From: a virus
Strand: one strand, 5' to 3'
IMG/VR virus record: IMGVR_UViG_3300044946_000428
Coordinates: 47,157 to 111,156 of that record
Length of the DNA stretch: 64,000 nt
Below are positions 9,101 to 17,331 of the stretch, in pieces; the first letter of the stretch is position 1; every line of letters begins with the position of its first letter. The notes under the pieces are model-generated. The model was not told the origin of the DNA and made no database searches. It worked only from the letters and a program-made list of their open reading frames with translations. The position numbers and the translations under genes were made by a program.

Positions 9101-9414
9101 ACGGGCAGTTGATCATGCAGGGCCTTATGGCCGGGTTCGACTCCCAGGTCCCCGCGCTGCACGCGAAACTCGGATCGATCACCACAAGCATCAAAACGGA
9201 CATGACCGGGCCGCAGAACCTCAGCCAATCGTTCGCCGCGGGGCTCGGCGGGGCCGCTTCGCCGGGCGCCGGCGGCGGCACGCTCGTGCAGCAGACGTTC
9301 ACCGGGAACTACCTGATGTCCGACTCGGACATGACCAAGTTCGCGAACTTCGTCGGGAACAAAGTCGTCACGCAGCTCGCGCCGCAGGGCGGCGTCAAGA
9401 CGTTGCTGAGGTGA
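6154..9414 (+). CDS. Tape measure protein
   Basis: 1086 residues, the longest gene in the window. GTG 6154 is preceded by GGAGG. Residues about 20-185 are an Ala-rich coiled coil. About 205-560 is the TP901-type tape-measure core (FQSATTVLVTSGGETAQN, SALTTVMHDYG). Hydrophobic segments near 615-640 and 770-795 fit membrane-interacting parts. Trp-rich repeats lie at 810-930, with a small C-terminal domain after. Its length sets tail length, and part may enter the cell at infection. It follows the chaperones as usual. Confidence 0.93.
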   Translation: MADSVTVLLMLEAIDKASQIIERISGKLDALGEKAQAAADKAGMTGEELEAAQVKAEAAANAYAAAVDEQDAAQARLLESTQAVRDAQSAAAESAARLAEADAAVASGVEEAATAAQASYADIAAAADASSAAVKAAIAEQVVALDALGVAQKEAAARADESAAAQDAASTSTDLSGMALKGLAIGAAATAAAVAGIGYESVKAAANFQSATTVLVTSGGETAQNIEMVRQGILGLASSTGTATQQLINGMYLIGSAGYTGAQGLNVLRAAAQGAKAENADLGTVSNALTTVMHDYGHGASSATADMDELITTVQNGKTTTEALASSLSTVLPIAAKAGLNYAQVGGALATMTAEGMSAQNASRDLANTITNLQGPSQIASKEMAQMGLNSNDLSKNLGKVGLAGTIEEVTNAIQQHMGPAGLVVVSAFQNSAAATQNLQTIMSKMPADLKSLATEIVNGTISTKDLRTATYGLNTEQAKQISQLETVVGQTHEFNSALTSGTPAQITAAKALQTMLGGQVGLNSALMISSDKYRTVTGDTNAIAAAGKTAGANVEGWAEIQGNMNQKLDELRQTVEAACIQLGTALLPMVTKILDVVMKIVAPIADWIEHNKTLAAGILLVVGGLAILVTTMVIVAKIIKTVRDAWSILGSALDLVTGKTARAAAAAKAAAAESEAAGEGVAAEAAAADAASGSMEALAETTEAAATAADDSAVAADASALAWVRSGLAAAASAVKFVVMQAAQLAAAAASKAVAAAQWLVNAAMKADPITLIIIAIVALVAAFVLLWNESAGFRDFWIGAWSDIEGAAEAVWRFLETVWAAIVAGFELVVDGAESAVSWFESLPGKFAAWMAGVLSAVAGDGAKILSWFTSLPGEILSALGSLGGLLVRAGQDVISGLLNGIKNIAASVTSFFAGIPGYIEGFFAGAGTWLFDIGKSILEGLVNGAKSAWSDVTGFFGGIGSAIINMKGPPEYDRVMLVGNGQLIMQGLMAGFDSQVPALHAKLGSITTSIKTDMTGPQNLSQSFAAGLGGAASPGAGGGTLVQQTFTGNYLMSDSDMTKFANFVGNKVVTQLAPQGGVKTLLR

Positions 9415-9418
9415 CATC

Positions 9419-10807
9419 GTGGTCGCCGCCCCGCACCTGACCCTGACCGTGACGCCGCCGGGCGGCTCGCCCACCGACTACACCACGCACCTCGCGTGGG
9501 CGGGCGCCCAGCAGCAGATGACGGTCACGCAGAATTTCGGGCGTCAGGGCGACACGGCGACGCTCGCGATCATCGAGGACTACGCCGCAGCAGGCACCCC
9601 GACCATCGCGATCCACGGCATGTCGCAGGTCTCGCTCTACGACAACACCGCCGCGGCGAGTCTGTTCGCGGGGGTCGCGAACTCCGTGACCCAATCCGTG
9701 ATCGTCAACAAGGCGCTCAACGAGTGGGACCTCGGCGCCGTCGACTACACCCTGTACGCCGACAACAAAGACGTCCACGGAATCTTCTACGGCTGGACCG
9801 TCGATCAGATCGTCGTCAGCCTGGTCCAGCAGGCGAACTGCGGGATCACCGCCGCGACGGTCGCGAACGGCGGGTACGTCGAGCCCGGCCCCCAGCTGGC
9901 CAGCTACGTGCTCAATTTCAACCCGCTGTCCACGGCGTGGCGGCAGCTTGCGAACCTCGCCGGCTCCACCACCCCGTGGGGCTGGTATGTGGACCAGAAC
10001 CTCGAATTGCATTTCTTCCCCGGCACCGAGGCGCTCTCCTCCGGGGTCACGTTCACCACCTCCGCGACCGCGTCCGGTTCCCTGACCGAGGGCCACATCC
10101 TCCTCGACAGCCAGAACGCCTACCAGCAGGACGGCACCAGCCTCTCGAACGTGATCCTCGTGCAGGGCGCGAACCAGACCATCTCCTACGGGTCCACGAC
10201 CAGCACCCCGACGGATACGTGGCTCGCCGACGGCACGGCCTCGGCGTGGCCGCTGCGCTACACCGTCTCCGGCACGCCCGTCCTGCACATCGGCGGCGTC
10301 GTCACGGCCGTCGTGGTGGCGACGTCCGGGACGACCGCGTCCGGGCCCTGGGTCGTCGAACAGAACTCGATCGGCCAGTATTTCCTGGTCGCCGCGACCG
10401 CCCCGGCCGCGGGCACCGAGATCCAGATCTGGTACACCTACCTCGTGCCGGTGGTCGCGCAGGCCTCCGACCAGGCGTCGATCAGCGAGTACACGGGGCC
10501 GAACGGCGGGGTCTACTCCCAGTTCGTCTCGGACTCGTCGCTCACGACCGTGCCGATGGCGCTCGCCAGGGCGATGCAGATGCGCTCCGAGTACGCGTTC
10601 GTCGTCGAACGCTTCACGTTCAACACGTCCCCCGACTTCATCGGGTGGGTGCGCGCGGGCTGGACGTGCGTCGTGGTCGACATGTTCGCCTACGACATCC
10701 AGAACAGTGTTTTCGGACTCACGGACACGTTCGTGATCGTTGCGAACACGGTCACGTTCGGCGACGGCGGCTACCGGTCGATGCAGGTCACGGCCGTGCG
10801 TATCTAA
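9419..10807 (+). CDS. Minor tail protein, probably baseplate hub
   Basis: 462 residues from GTG 9419, four bases after the tape-measure stop. The sequence pattern (short strands, YTLYADNKDVHGIFYGWTVD near 115-134, VRAGWTCVVVD near 415) resembles actinophage hub-like minor tail proteins that cap the distal tail. It is directly followed by a run of tip and fibre genes. Confidence 0.7.
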   Translation: MVAAPHLTLTVTPPGGSPTDYTTHLAWAGAQQQMTVTQNFGRQGDTATLAIIEDYAAAGTPTIAIHGMSQVSLYDNTAAASLFAGVANSVTQSVIVNKALNEWDLGAVDYTLYADNKDVHGIFYGWTVDQIVVSLVQQANCGITAATVANGGYVEPGPQLASYVLNFNPLSTAWRQLANLAGSTTPWGWYVDQNLELHFFPGTEALSSGVTFTTSATASGSLTEGHILLDSQNAYQQDGTSLSNVILVQGANQTISYGSTTSTPTDTWLADGTASAWPLRYTVSGTPVLHIGGVVTAVVVATSGTTASGPWVVEQNSIGQYFLVAATAPAAGTEIQIWYTYLVPVVAQASDQASISEYTGPNGGVYSQFVSDSSLTTVPMALARAMQMRSEYAFVVERFTFNTSPDFIGWVRAGWTCVVVDMFAYDIQNSVFGLTDTFVIVANTVTFGDGGYRSMQVTAVRI

Positions 10808-10816
10808 GGGGGCCGC

Positions 10817-11032
10817 ATGCCGTCGGGTGTATACCGGCCGATGACGTGGGCGGACCTGCTCAACTCGATCAACGGGCAGAACTCCGCGAGCGTCGACACC
10901 GCCACCTCGGGCCTCGGGTACGTCGCCGAGGCCGACGAGCAGACCGCGTGGGCGGACGCGGCCACGGGGATCGTCTTCACCGGCTACCCCGGCTGGGACC
11001 AGGAGGTGTGGGGTGCCACCGCTTGGCAGTGA
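10817..11032 (+). CDS. Small tail-tip protein, unrecognised
   Basis: 71 residues from ATG 10817 with GGGGG upstream. Begins MPSGVYRPMTWADLLNSING and is rich in Trp and Ala. It overlaps the next gene by 20 bases, which suggests coupled translation. The place among minor tail genes implies a tip component. No motif identifies it. Confidence 0.65.
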   Translation: MPSGVYRPMTWADLLNSINGQNSASVDTATSGLGYVAEADEQTAWADAATGIVFTGYPGWDQEVWGATAWQ

Positions 11033-11672
11033 AATGCGGGGCGCCGCCGCCGCCCACGCGTCCGAGTCTCTCGCGCTGCGTGGACGCCTTGCCGCGACCG
11101 TCGTGCGCGGCAGCGACCGCCTTGCCGCAGCGGACCTCGCCGAGTACCTCGAGTTGACGATGCGCCAAGGACTCACGGGCGCCGACGCGCTGGCCCGGAT
11201 CACCGGCGAACCGGACACGGCCGGCGAGCACCGCGAGGGCGGCAACGTCATGTGCACCACCGGATACAGCGCCCTCGCCGCCGCGCTCGTGTGGTCCGGG
11301 CTCCAGGACCAGGCCTCGAGCCTGGGGTTGGCCTCGGCGACCTTTCTCACGCCCCTGTACGGCGCGGTCGGCTCGGGCACCGGGACTCCGGCGAAGAGCG
11401 ATACGGCGCTGTTCGCGGAGCTCGGCCGGCAGACGGTCGGAGCGGGCGCATCGAACCCGGCGTCGTCGAGCATCGCCGCGTACTGCACGTGGCTGTTCTA
11501 TTTCACCTCTCCCGCGACAGCCTGGACGGTGGCGGAGGCGGGACTGTTCGCGAGTGCATCCTCCACGACCAACAGCGGCACGATGATCGACCACTGGTCG
11601 TTCTCGCCGACCTTGTCCGTTCCGACGAACGACTCGCTGCTGTTGCAAATCAGCCTGCTCCTCGGACCGTAG
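11013..11672 (+). CDS. Tail-tip or fibre-base protein
   Basis: 219 residues from GTG 11013, inside the end of the previous gene. About 1-75 is helical. The rest holds a pattern common in tail fibre proteins: hydrophobic strands around SGTGTPAKSDTALFAELGR (about 125-143) and a beta-rich end. Probably part of the receptor-binding apparatus by position. Confidence 0.6.
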   Translation: MPPLGSEMRGAAAAHASESLALRGRLAATVVRGSDRLAAADLAEYLELTMRQGLTGADALARITGEPDTAGEHREGGNVMCTTGYSALAAALVWSGLQDQASSLGLASATFLTPLYGAVGSGTGTPAKSDTALFAELGRQTVGAGASNPASSSIAAYCTWLFYFTSPATAWTVAEAGLFASASSTTNSGTMIDHWSFSPTLSVPTNDSLLLQISLLLGP

Positions 11673-11681
11673 GGAGGCGGC

Positions 11682-12410
11682 GTGGCAACTCCCGCATGGC
11701 TGGGGGCGACCTCCGGGCAGCGCCCGCAGGCCTCCCAGGTCAACCAGTTCCTCGGCGCCCACGCGGTCTCGTACCTCTACACGGGCGCGCTCATCGGCAG
11801 TCAGACGACGCTGGGCTCCGGTTCGGCGACGACCGCGACGACGTACGTCGCGCAGAGTTTCACGACCCCGGCGAGCACCGTGGCGCTCGGGCGGATCGTG
11901 CTGGACCTGACCTCCACGGGCAGTCCGCCCCCGGTCTCGATCTCGATCCAGGCGGCGGTCGGCGCGGCGCCGTCGGGCACGCCGCTGGTGACGACCTCGG
12001 TGCCCGCGGACTACGTGGGCGGGATCGTCTCGATCCCGGTGCCGTACGCCAGTCTCGCGGCGAGCACGCAGTACTGGATCGTCGCGGCGATCGGGACGTC
12101 GGGCAGCTACTTCTCCTGGCTCAAGAGCAATCAGACGTCGGGAGCCAGCGCTTCGACGAACGGCACGTCGTGGACGGCGCAGACGTACGGGCTCTACTAC
12201 GCGTACTACGACCAGACGGTGACCGCGCCGCTGACCCACACGTGGGAGGACGCGGGCGCGCGCTGGACCGCACCGACGTACAACGCGAACGGAACGCCGG
12301 CGAGCCTGCGGGAGTACACGGTGGCTCAGGGCACCGGTGGATACGTGTATTCGCTGCGTTCTTTCGCCTATGGCGGCGCCGGCTCCGGCTACCTCATCTC
12401 GATCACGTAG
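11682..12410 (+). CDS. Receptor-binding region protein, shorter paralogue
   Basis: 242 residues from GTG 11682, with GGAGG upstream. The N-terminus (WLGATSGQRPQASQVNQFLG) and the phrase LTHTWEDAGARW near 188 recur in the next, much larger protein, so the two are paralogues with a common virion-anchoring head. The middle looks like a jelly-roll. Probably a tail spike or fibre part. Confidence 0.65.
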   Translation: MATPAWLGATSGQRPQASQVNQFLGAHAVSYLYTGALIGSQTTLGSGSATTATTYVAQSFTTPASTVALGRIVLDLTSTGSPPPVSISIQAAVGAAPSGTPLVTTSVPADYVGGIVSIPVPYASLAASTQYWIVAAIGTSGSYFSWLKSNQTSGASASTNGTSWTAQTYGLYYAYYDQTVTAPLTHTWEDAGARWTAPTYNANGTPASLREYTVAQGTGGYVYSLRSFAYGGAGSGYLISIT

Positions 12411-12413
12411 GGG

Positions 12414-14699
12414 GTGGCGGTGGCGACTCCCGTTTACAGCGCGGCGCAGGCCGGCATCGTCGGCAACGCCGGTGCCATCGCGGCGTCCGCGCAGGTCGAC
12501 CAGTTCCTCGGGACGCACGCCGACACGATCGTGTACCAGGGCGCTTCGATCCTGACGCCGAACGGCACGGGCGGCACCGCGTGGAACTATCAACTTTCCA
12601 CGCAGGACATCGACCAGCCGTTCGCAATGTCCGGCACGGCGATCGGGCGCGTCGCGATTCCGCTGCTGCCAGTGGGGAATGGTGCCGACCTGCTCGTCAG
12701 CCTGTGCGCGGACAACTCCGGCACGCCCGGCACGATGCTCAGCCAAACCCGCGTTCCGGCATCGTGGATCACGCAACTTGCTGCCGTCTCCGGCAGCTCC
12801 GGGCCGTCCAACGGCAGCCCTTCCGTGCAGTACACGGGCAACCCGCTGGCCGCAGCACAGTTCAACTCGTTCCACATGTCGGCCCCGGCCACCAAGTCAT
12901 GGCCGTACCCAACGAGCGGTACCGGCGGCCCGTCCACATTCCCCTCCTCCACCTATGTCGGCGACGAGTTCGTCCAGGTCGGCGGGAGTGTCGGCTCCAC
13001 CCTGTACAACAACGTGTACACGATCCCGTATAACGCGAACGGGACCCTCGCGCCGGCGGTTGTCCAGCCCGCGTTCCCCTCCGTCACCGACGGGTCGGCG
13101 ACCGGCGCCGCCTATACAGACTCCAGTGGAAACCAGACCCTGTTCGTCGTCGGCGGCTGCGAGACGCCCAACGTGCCCGTATCCGCCGTCTACGCCGCCA
13201 GCATGGACGCCTCGACCGGCAACATCAACTCGTGGTCGCAGCAGACCTCCCTGCCGTACGCCACGAACCTCGCTGGCGCTGTCGCCAGCAACGGATATCT
13301 CTACGTCCTCGGCGGCCCGTTCAGCACGACGCCGACGACCAACGTCTACTACGCGGCGATATCCAACGGCCAGATCGGGTCATGGACCGCGACGACGCCG
13401 CTCCCGCTGGCGCTTTCTGCATTCTTCACCGTCGTGTCGAACGGATTCCTGTTCATCATCGGCGGAGTGACCCCCAGCACCATCGGGCTGTCCACCGTCT
13501 ACTATGCCCCGCTGCTGGCCAACGGCGCGATCGGGGCGTGGCGCGCGGGGCCGCCGCTGTCGGTGACGCTGTATCAGGCGAGCGGACTGCCGGTGATCAC
13601 GGCGGGCGGCTATGGGATCATCGTCAACGGCAGCGCGACACTGTCCATGCTCGGGGTGGGGCCGGGCGGCCCCGATTCCGCATGGCAGACCGCGAACCTG
13701 TTCCTGGGCGGCGACTTCATCGCCGCCGCCGGCTCCAGCGCCGGGCTGTGGCAGTACTACGGCCTGTACCAGTCGTCGTACACGACGATGCCGATCAGCC
13801 TTACGCCTCGGATCTCAGTCCCGCTGCCCGCCACGGGCCTGACCAGCGGCGGGACCTACCACATCCTTATGCAGCAGCAGGGCGGGGATCCGAACGACTA
13901 TCTGCGCACGCACCTCGACGTGGACGTCTTCACCGGAAATCCGACGCTGCAGACGTCACCGAGGGGCACGTACACGTGGACGGCCGCTGCCGCAGGCAAT
14001 GCCGTGCCGATCCAGATCTACGACCAGACCGCGTTCGGCCTGCCGCTGCATACGTGGGAAGACTCGGGCGCCCGCGTCACCACGATCGTGCGCTCCACGA
14101 CCCCGGACCAGCGGGTGCTCGGCCTGTGCGAGGCGACCCGCATGGGGCTCGGCCTCAACCAGAACCAGGGCTTCGAGTCCGGGCTGACCCCGTGGACGGT
14201 TTCGGGCGGCACGCTCTCGCAGTCCACCGCCCAGTCCTACGCCGGGATCCACTCCGCGCAGATCACCCCGTCCGGGTCCAGCGCGCAGGTCGGGCTGAGC
14301 TCCGAGACCCTCGCCTGCCTGCCCGGGCAGTCGGTCACCGTGGCCGCGCGGTTGTGGTTCACCTCCGCCGTCACGACGAACGCGTCGATATCCGTCAACT
14401 GGTTCACATCCGGCGGGGCGTACATCACGACCTCGTACAACGAAGTCTCCGTGGCGGCCACGACATGGACGCAGATCGCGAACACGTTCACCGCCCCGGC
14501 CACCGCCTACGGCTTCACGATCAACCCGACGCTCGGCGGCACCCCCGCCGCAACACAGATCTGGTACGTCGACAACATCATCGCGACCTACACGTACACC
14601 GGGGCGCAGCAGTCCTCGGTCACCGAGTTCTCCTACGCCAGCGTCTGGCCGGCGACCGGCGCGGCACCCGTCCTGACGTCCACGACAGTCCTGGCCTGA
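12414..14699 (+). CDS. Receptor-binding tail protein with kelch-like propeller and CBM-like domain
   Basis: 761 residues from GTG 12414 (GTG 12420 is equally possible). The N-terminus matches the paralogue upstream. Residues about 190-440 contain repeated blades of kelch type: NGYLYVLGG, NGFLFIIGG and similar, each followed by a VYYA strand and a W-x-x-x-x-P-L turn. After a jelly-roll repeat, residues about 580-735 (NQGFESGLTPWTVSGG onward) look like a carbohydrate-binding module of the CBM4/9 type. The arrangement suggests binding of a cell-surface glycan. No catalytic residues are evident. Confidence 0.75.
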   Translation: MAVATPVYSAAQAGIVGNAGAIAASAQVDQFLGTHADTIVYQGASILTPNGTGGTAWNYQLSTQDIDQPFAMSGTAIGRVAIPLLPVGNGADLLVSLCADNSGTPGTMLSQTRVPASWITQLAAVSGSSGPSNGSPSVQYTGNPLAAAQFNSFHMSAPATKSWPYPTSGTGGPSTFPSSTYVGDEFVQVGGSVGSTLYNNVYTIPYNANGTLAPAVVQPAFPSVTDGSATGAAYTDSSGNQTLFVVGGCETPNVPVSAVYAASMDASTGNINSWSQQTSLPYATNLAGAVASNGYLYVLGGPFSTTPTTNVYYAAISNGQIGSWTATTPLPLALSAFFTVVSNGFLFIIGGVTPSTIGLSTVYYAPLLANGAIGAWRAGPPLSVTLYQASGLPVITAGGYGIIVNGSATLSMLGVGPGGPDSAWQTANLFLGGDFIAAAGSSAGLWQYYGLYQSSYTTMPISLTPRISVPLPATGLTSGGTYHILMQQQGGDPNDYLRTHLDVDVFTGNPTLQTSPRGTYTWTAAAAGNAVPIQIYDQTAFGLPLHTWEDSGARVTTIVRSTTPDQRVLGLCEATRMGLGLNQNQGFESGLTPWTVSGGTLSQSTAQSYAGIHSAQITPSGSSAQVGLSSETLACLPGQSVTVAARLWFTSAVTTNASISVNWFTSGGAYITTSYNEVSVAATTWTQIANTFTAPATAYGFTINPTLGGTPAATQIWYVDNIIATYTYTGAQQSSVTEFSYASVWPATGAAPVLTSTTVLA

Positions 14700-14709
14700 G
14701 GAGGTAGCG

Positions 14710-15198
14710 ATGGCCTCCACGTTCGAAGCGGAACTGCTGGCGAGCACGGCGCAGCTCGCGGTCCCCGTGATCGCGACGCCGACTTCCACGAACTCCACGG
14801 GCAGCGTGACGTCCGGCACCACCGAGACTTTCGACACGGTCCTCGGCTACTACCAGGCGAGCCTCATCGCCGGGCGCCGGTACATGGCCGTCATGAACGG
14901 CTACGTCGCCGGCGGCACGGCGGCCGCCGACCTCTTCGACATCCGGATCCGCAACTCGGGGTCCTCGTCCAATCCGACGACGAGTTCGACGATCGTCGCC
15001 ATGACGCAGTTTTACGTCTCGGCCACCGGCGGCCCTGGCCAGGTGACCGTCTACATCCAGGCGTCTTTCCTCGCACCGGCCACCGGCCTCAATACGTTCG
15101 GCGTCAGCGCGCAGAGGATCGTCGGATCCGGCACCCTCACCCCCTTCAGTTCCGGCGTCCCTCGCGAGCTGTATGTCATGTACCTCGGCGCCGTCTGA
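14710..15198 (+). CDS. Virion surface or fibre protein, unrecognised
   Basis: 162 residues from ATG 14710, with GAGGAGG upstream. All-beta composition (many Thr, Val, Ser and Gly) with IAGRRYMAVMNGYVAGG near 56-72 resembles small virion proteins that follow fibre genes in actinophages. Last gene of the tail block before the HNH-like gene. Confidence 0.6.
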   Translation: MASTFEAELLASTAQLAVPVIATPTSTNSTGSVTSGTTETFDTVLGYYQASLIAGRRYMAVMNGYVAGGTAAADLFDIRIRNSGSSSNPTTSSTIVAMTQFYVSATGGPGQVTVYIQASFLAPATGLNTFGVSAQRIVGSGTLTPFSSGVPRELYVMYLGAV

Positions 15199-15242
15199 TC
15201 CACCACCGGCGCCTCGCGCGCCCGACTTTCGAGAGGGGGCAT

Positions 15243-15722
15243 ATGACCGCCGCCCACGACCACCCGACGCCCCTGCCGCACGAGGCGGGCCCGGAGGAGA
15301 TCGCCGCGCACCGGCAGGCCGAGACCCACCGGTACACCGTCAGCTACCCGGCGCACGGCGACGGCCGGGACACGGACCCGCACTACAGGGCCTTCCACGC
15401 CTACCACCGCAAGTTCGGTCCCACGGCGCGCTGCTACGTCGGCGAGCACGTCGGATTCGAGCACTGCTCGAAGGGCCCGCTCCAACTCCACCACGCGTTC
15501 CTGGAGTGGTCGATGCAGAACGCCGCGTCCGCCGAGGCGCTGCACCGCGAGTTCCCGGCGATCCGGCCCGACGCGACGCAGGACGAGATCGACGCGTGGG
15601 TGGAGCAGGACTCGAATTTTCGCTGGCTTTGCACGTTCCATCACATCGGCCACGGCGGGGCGCACGTCGCCTCGCACTCGGACTGGACGGCGCAGTTGTT
15701 CGTCCCCGGACTGATCACGTAA
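15243..15722 (+). CDS. Possible HNH-fold protein
   Basis: 159 residues from ATG 15243 (GAGAGGGGG upstream). Two Cys at about 64 and 75, then LQLHHAFLEW (82-91) and LCTFHHIGHGGAH (130-142), match the order of metal ligands and paired His of degenerate HNH nucleases. It sits between tail and lysis genes, where HNH genes often occur. A zinc-binding virion protein is the alternative. Confidence 0.5.
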   Translation: MTAAHDHPTPLPHEAGPEEIAAHRQAETHRYTVSYPAHGDGRDTDPHYRAFHAYHRKFGPTARCYVGEHVGFEHCSKGPLQLHHAFLEWSMQNAASAEALHREFPAIRPDATQDEIDAWVEQDSNFRWLCTFHHIGHGGAHVASHSDWTAQLFVPGLIT

Positions 15723-15732
15723 GGCGGCGCAC

Positions 15733-16113
15733 ATGAGCACTGACATCGCTGCAGAGTCTCTGCCTCACCCGGCGGTCGTACACCCCCATGCCTCGCTCAA
15801 CGAAGAGATCGGCGACCGGATCTCCGGCGTCTTCGGGTCGATGCGCACGTTCTGGATCCTGGTGGGCTGGCAGATCGGGTGGATGGTCCTGGCAACGGCG
15901 GGCGCGCCGCTGCTGCGGCGCGACCCGTACCCGTTCACGTTCTGCCTCTTCCTCAGCAACTTGATTCAGTTGTGGGCGCTCCCGGTGCTCGGCAACACCC
16001 AGAACCGGGCCGACCTCAAGCGGTCGCTCAAGGCCGACGCGGACCACCAGGCGCTGACCTACATCGCCACCGCGGTCGACGAGATCCGCCGCAACACCGC
16101 ACCTGACGCGTAG
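15733..16113 (+). CDS. DUF1003 membrane protein, possible holin
   Basis: 126 residues from ATG 15733. Two membrane segments (about 39-59 and 68-87) joined by a short loop with RRDPYPF match the DUF1003 family, whose hallmark is F-G-S-x-x-F and then W. In phages such proteins occur in lysis cassettes. With the lysin 1.2 kb downstream it is a holin candidate, though DUF1003 is not a proven holin family. Confidence 0.75.
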   Translation: MSTDIAAESLPHPAVVHPHASLNEEIGDRISGVFGSMRTFWILVGWQIGWMVLATAGAPLLRRDPYPFTFCLFLSNLIQLWALPVLGNTQNRADLKRSLKADADHQALTYIATAVDEIRRNTAPDA

Positions 16114-16155
16114 GCCGGCCGGATCGACCACCTCGCATGTACGACCGAGCCGGGG

Positions 16156-16521
16156 GTGATCGTGGCCGATGAGCCACTCAGCAACCGCGAGATCCTCTCC
16201 AGGTTCGACGACGAACGCGCCAACAGAAAAGCCATCGACGACCGGCTGACCCAGGTCGCGCAGAACTCAGTCACGGTCGACGCGTGGACCCGTGAAAACG
16301 GCCACCTGCAGCGCGACATCGCCGAGGTCGACGACCACTGCGAGGAACGCCACCAGGTCGCGATGGGCGCCCTCGAGGAACTCCGCAAATCCCTCGGCGA
16401 GGTGAAGTCGGCGGTGGAGAAACGCTCCGAGCTCACGTGGCAGCGGGTCCTGACGGTCGCGGGGATCCTCGTGGCGCTGGGCGCGGCCTGGTATTCCGCA
16501 GTGCACCAGGGGGTGCGGTGA
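16156..16521 (+). CDS. Coiled coil with C-terminal membrane anchor, lysis cassette
   Basis: 121 residues from GTG 16156 (GTG 16162 also possible). Residues 1-95 are a charged helix, followed by one membrane segment (about 98-116, LTVAGILVALGAAWYSAV). This architecture is common just upstream of actinophage lysins. It could be a holin partner or spanin-like protein. The next gene starts on the base after its stop. Confidence 0.65.
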   Translation: MIVADEPLSNREILSRFDDERANRKAIDDRLTQVAQNSVTVDAWTRENGHLQRDIAEVDDHCEERHQVAMGALEELRKSLGEVKSAVEKRSELTWQRVLTVAGILVALGAAWYSAVHQGVR

Positions 16522-17331
16522 ATGCCTGACCGGCTTCGTGCCCGCTGGTTCCCGTCTGCACTCATGCTGTGCGCGCTGCTCGGGCTCGGACTGCTCGCGT
16601 ACCTGCTGCTGATGCTGCATACCGCCTCGACTCAGATCAGTGGGCTCAGCTCGGCGCGCGCGACGCAGGACGCGCAGATCAACGGTCTCGCCGCCGCAGT
16701 GGACTCGGCCAGGGCGCAGATCCGAGGCCTGGGCGGGACGCCGGTCGTGCCCGCGCCGAGCCAGATCCTGGAGACGATCCAGGTTCCCGGGCCGCCGGGA
16801 CCCGCGGGCGTCGGAGCTACCGGGCCTGCGGGCGCTCCTGGTTCGCCGGGTAGTCCGGGCGCGTCCGGCGTGAGCATTACGGGTCCGGCCGGCGCGCCGG
16901 GAAGCGTTGGCCCGAGCGGGCCGGCCGGCGTCCAAGGCGCACCCGGCGTACCTGGCAGTCCAGGCGCCCCAGGCGCTCCGGGAAGTCCGGGCGCCGTCGG
17001 GCCCAGCGGACAAGCCGGCGCGCCCGGCAGCCCGCCCGCAGGCTGGTCCTGGACCGACCCGTCCGGCAACACCTACACGTGCACCGAGAACGGGGCGAGC
17101 CCGGCGCCGCAGTACACGTGCGCGCTCCAGACCCCGACCCCGCCGCCCGCGACCGGGACGGACACCGTCAGCCCCGCCGCCGCACCGCTGCGCGACACGG
17201 GCGGCGCCATCGCGGCCGACGCGCCCGACCCGACCACGCCCCTGCGCATCCCGAGTCCGCACCCGCGGCTGCTGCTCGTCCTGCTGGTCCCGCTGCTGCG
17301 GCGCGACGACCTCTACCTCCTGGAGACCTGA
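16522..17331 (+). CDS. Membrane-anchored collagen-like protein
   Basis: 269 residues from ATG 16522. One membrane segment (about 14-32), a short coiled coil (35-75), then about 75 residues of Gly-X-Y triplets (roughly 90-175) such as [13 protein letters not shown], then a small Cys-containing domain and a Pro/Thr linker. The end has a hydrophobic stretch ([10 protein letters not shown]). Collagen repeats are usual in fibres. Here the protein is embedded in a lysis cassette and its stop overlaps the lysin start (TGATG). It may be a trimeric envelope-spanning factor, or a surface protein made late. Confidence 0.75.
   Translation: MPDRLRARWFPSALMLCALLGLGLLAYLLLMLHTASTQISGLSSARATQDAQINGLAAAVDSARAQIRGLGGTPVVPAPSQILETIQVPGPPGPAGVGATGPAGAPGSPGSPGASGVSITGPAGAPGSVGPSGPAGVQGAPGVPGSPGAPGAPGSPGAVGPSGQAGAPGSPPAGWSWTDPSGNTYTCTENGASPAPQYTCALQTPTPPPATGTDTVSPAAAPLRDTGGAIAADAPDPTTPLRIPSPHPRLLLVLLVPLLRRDDLYLLET

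Noticed and set aside
6865-9474. Long minus-strand open frame (869 codons)
   Set aside because: Shadow of the tape-measure gene; its composition (Arg, Gly, Asp, His) is that of reversed GC-rich codons.
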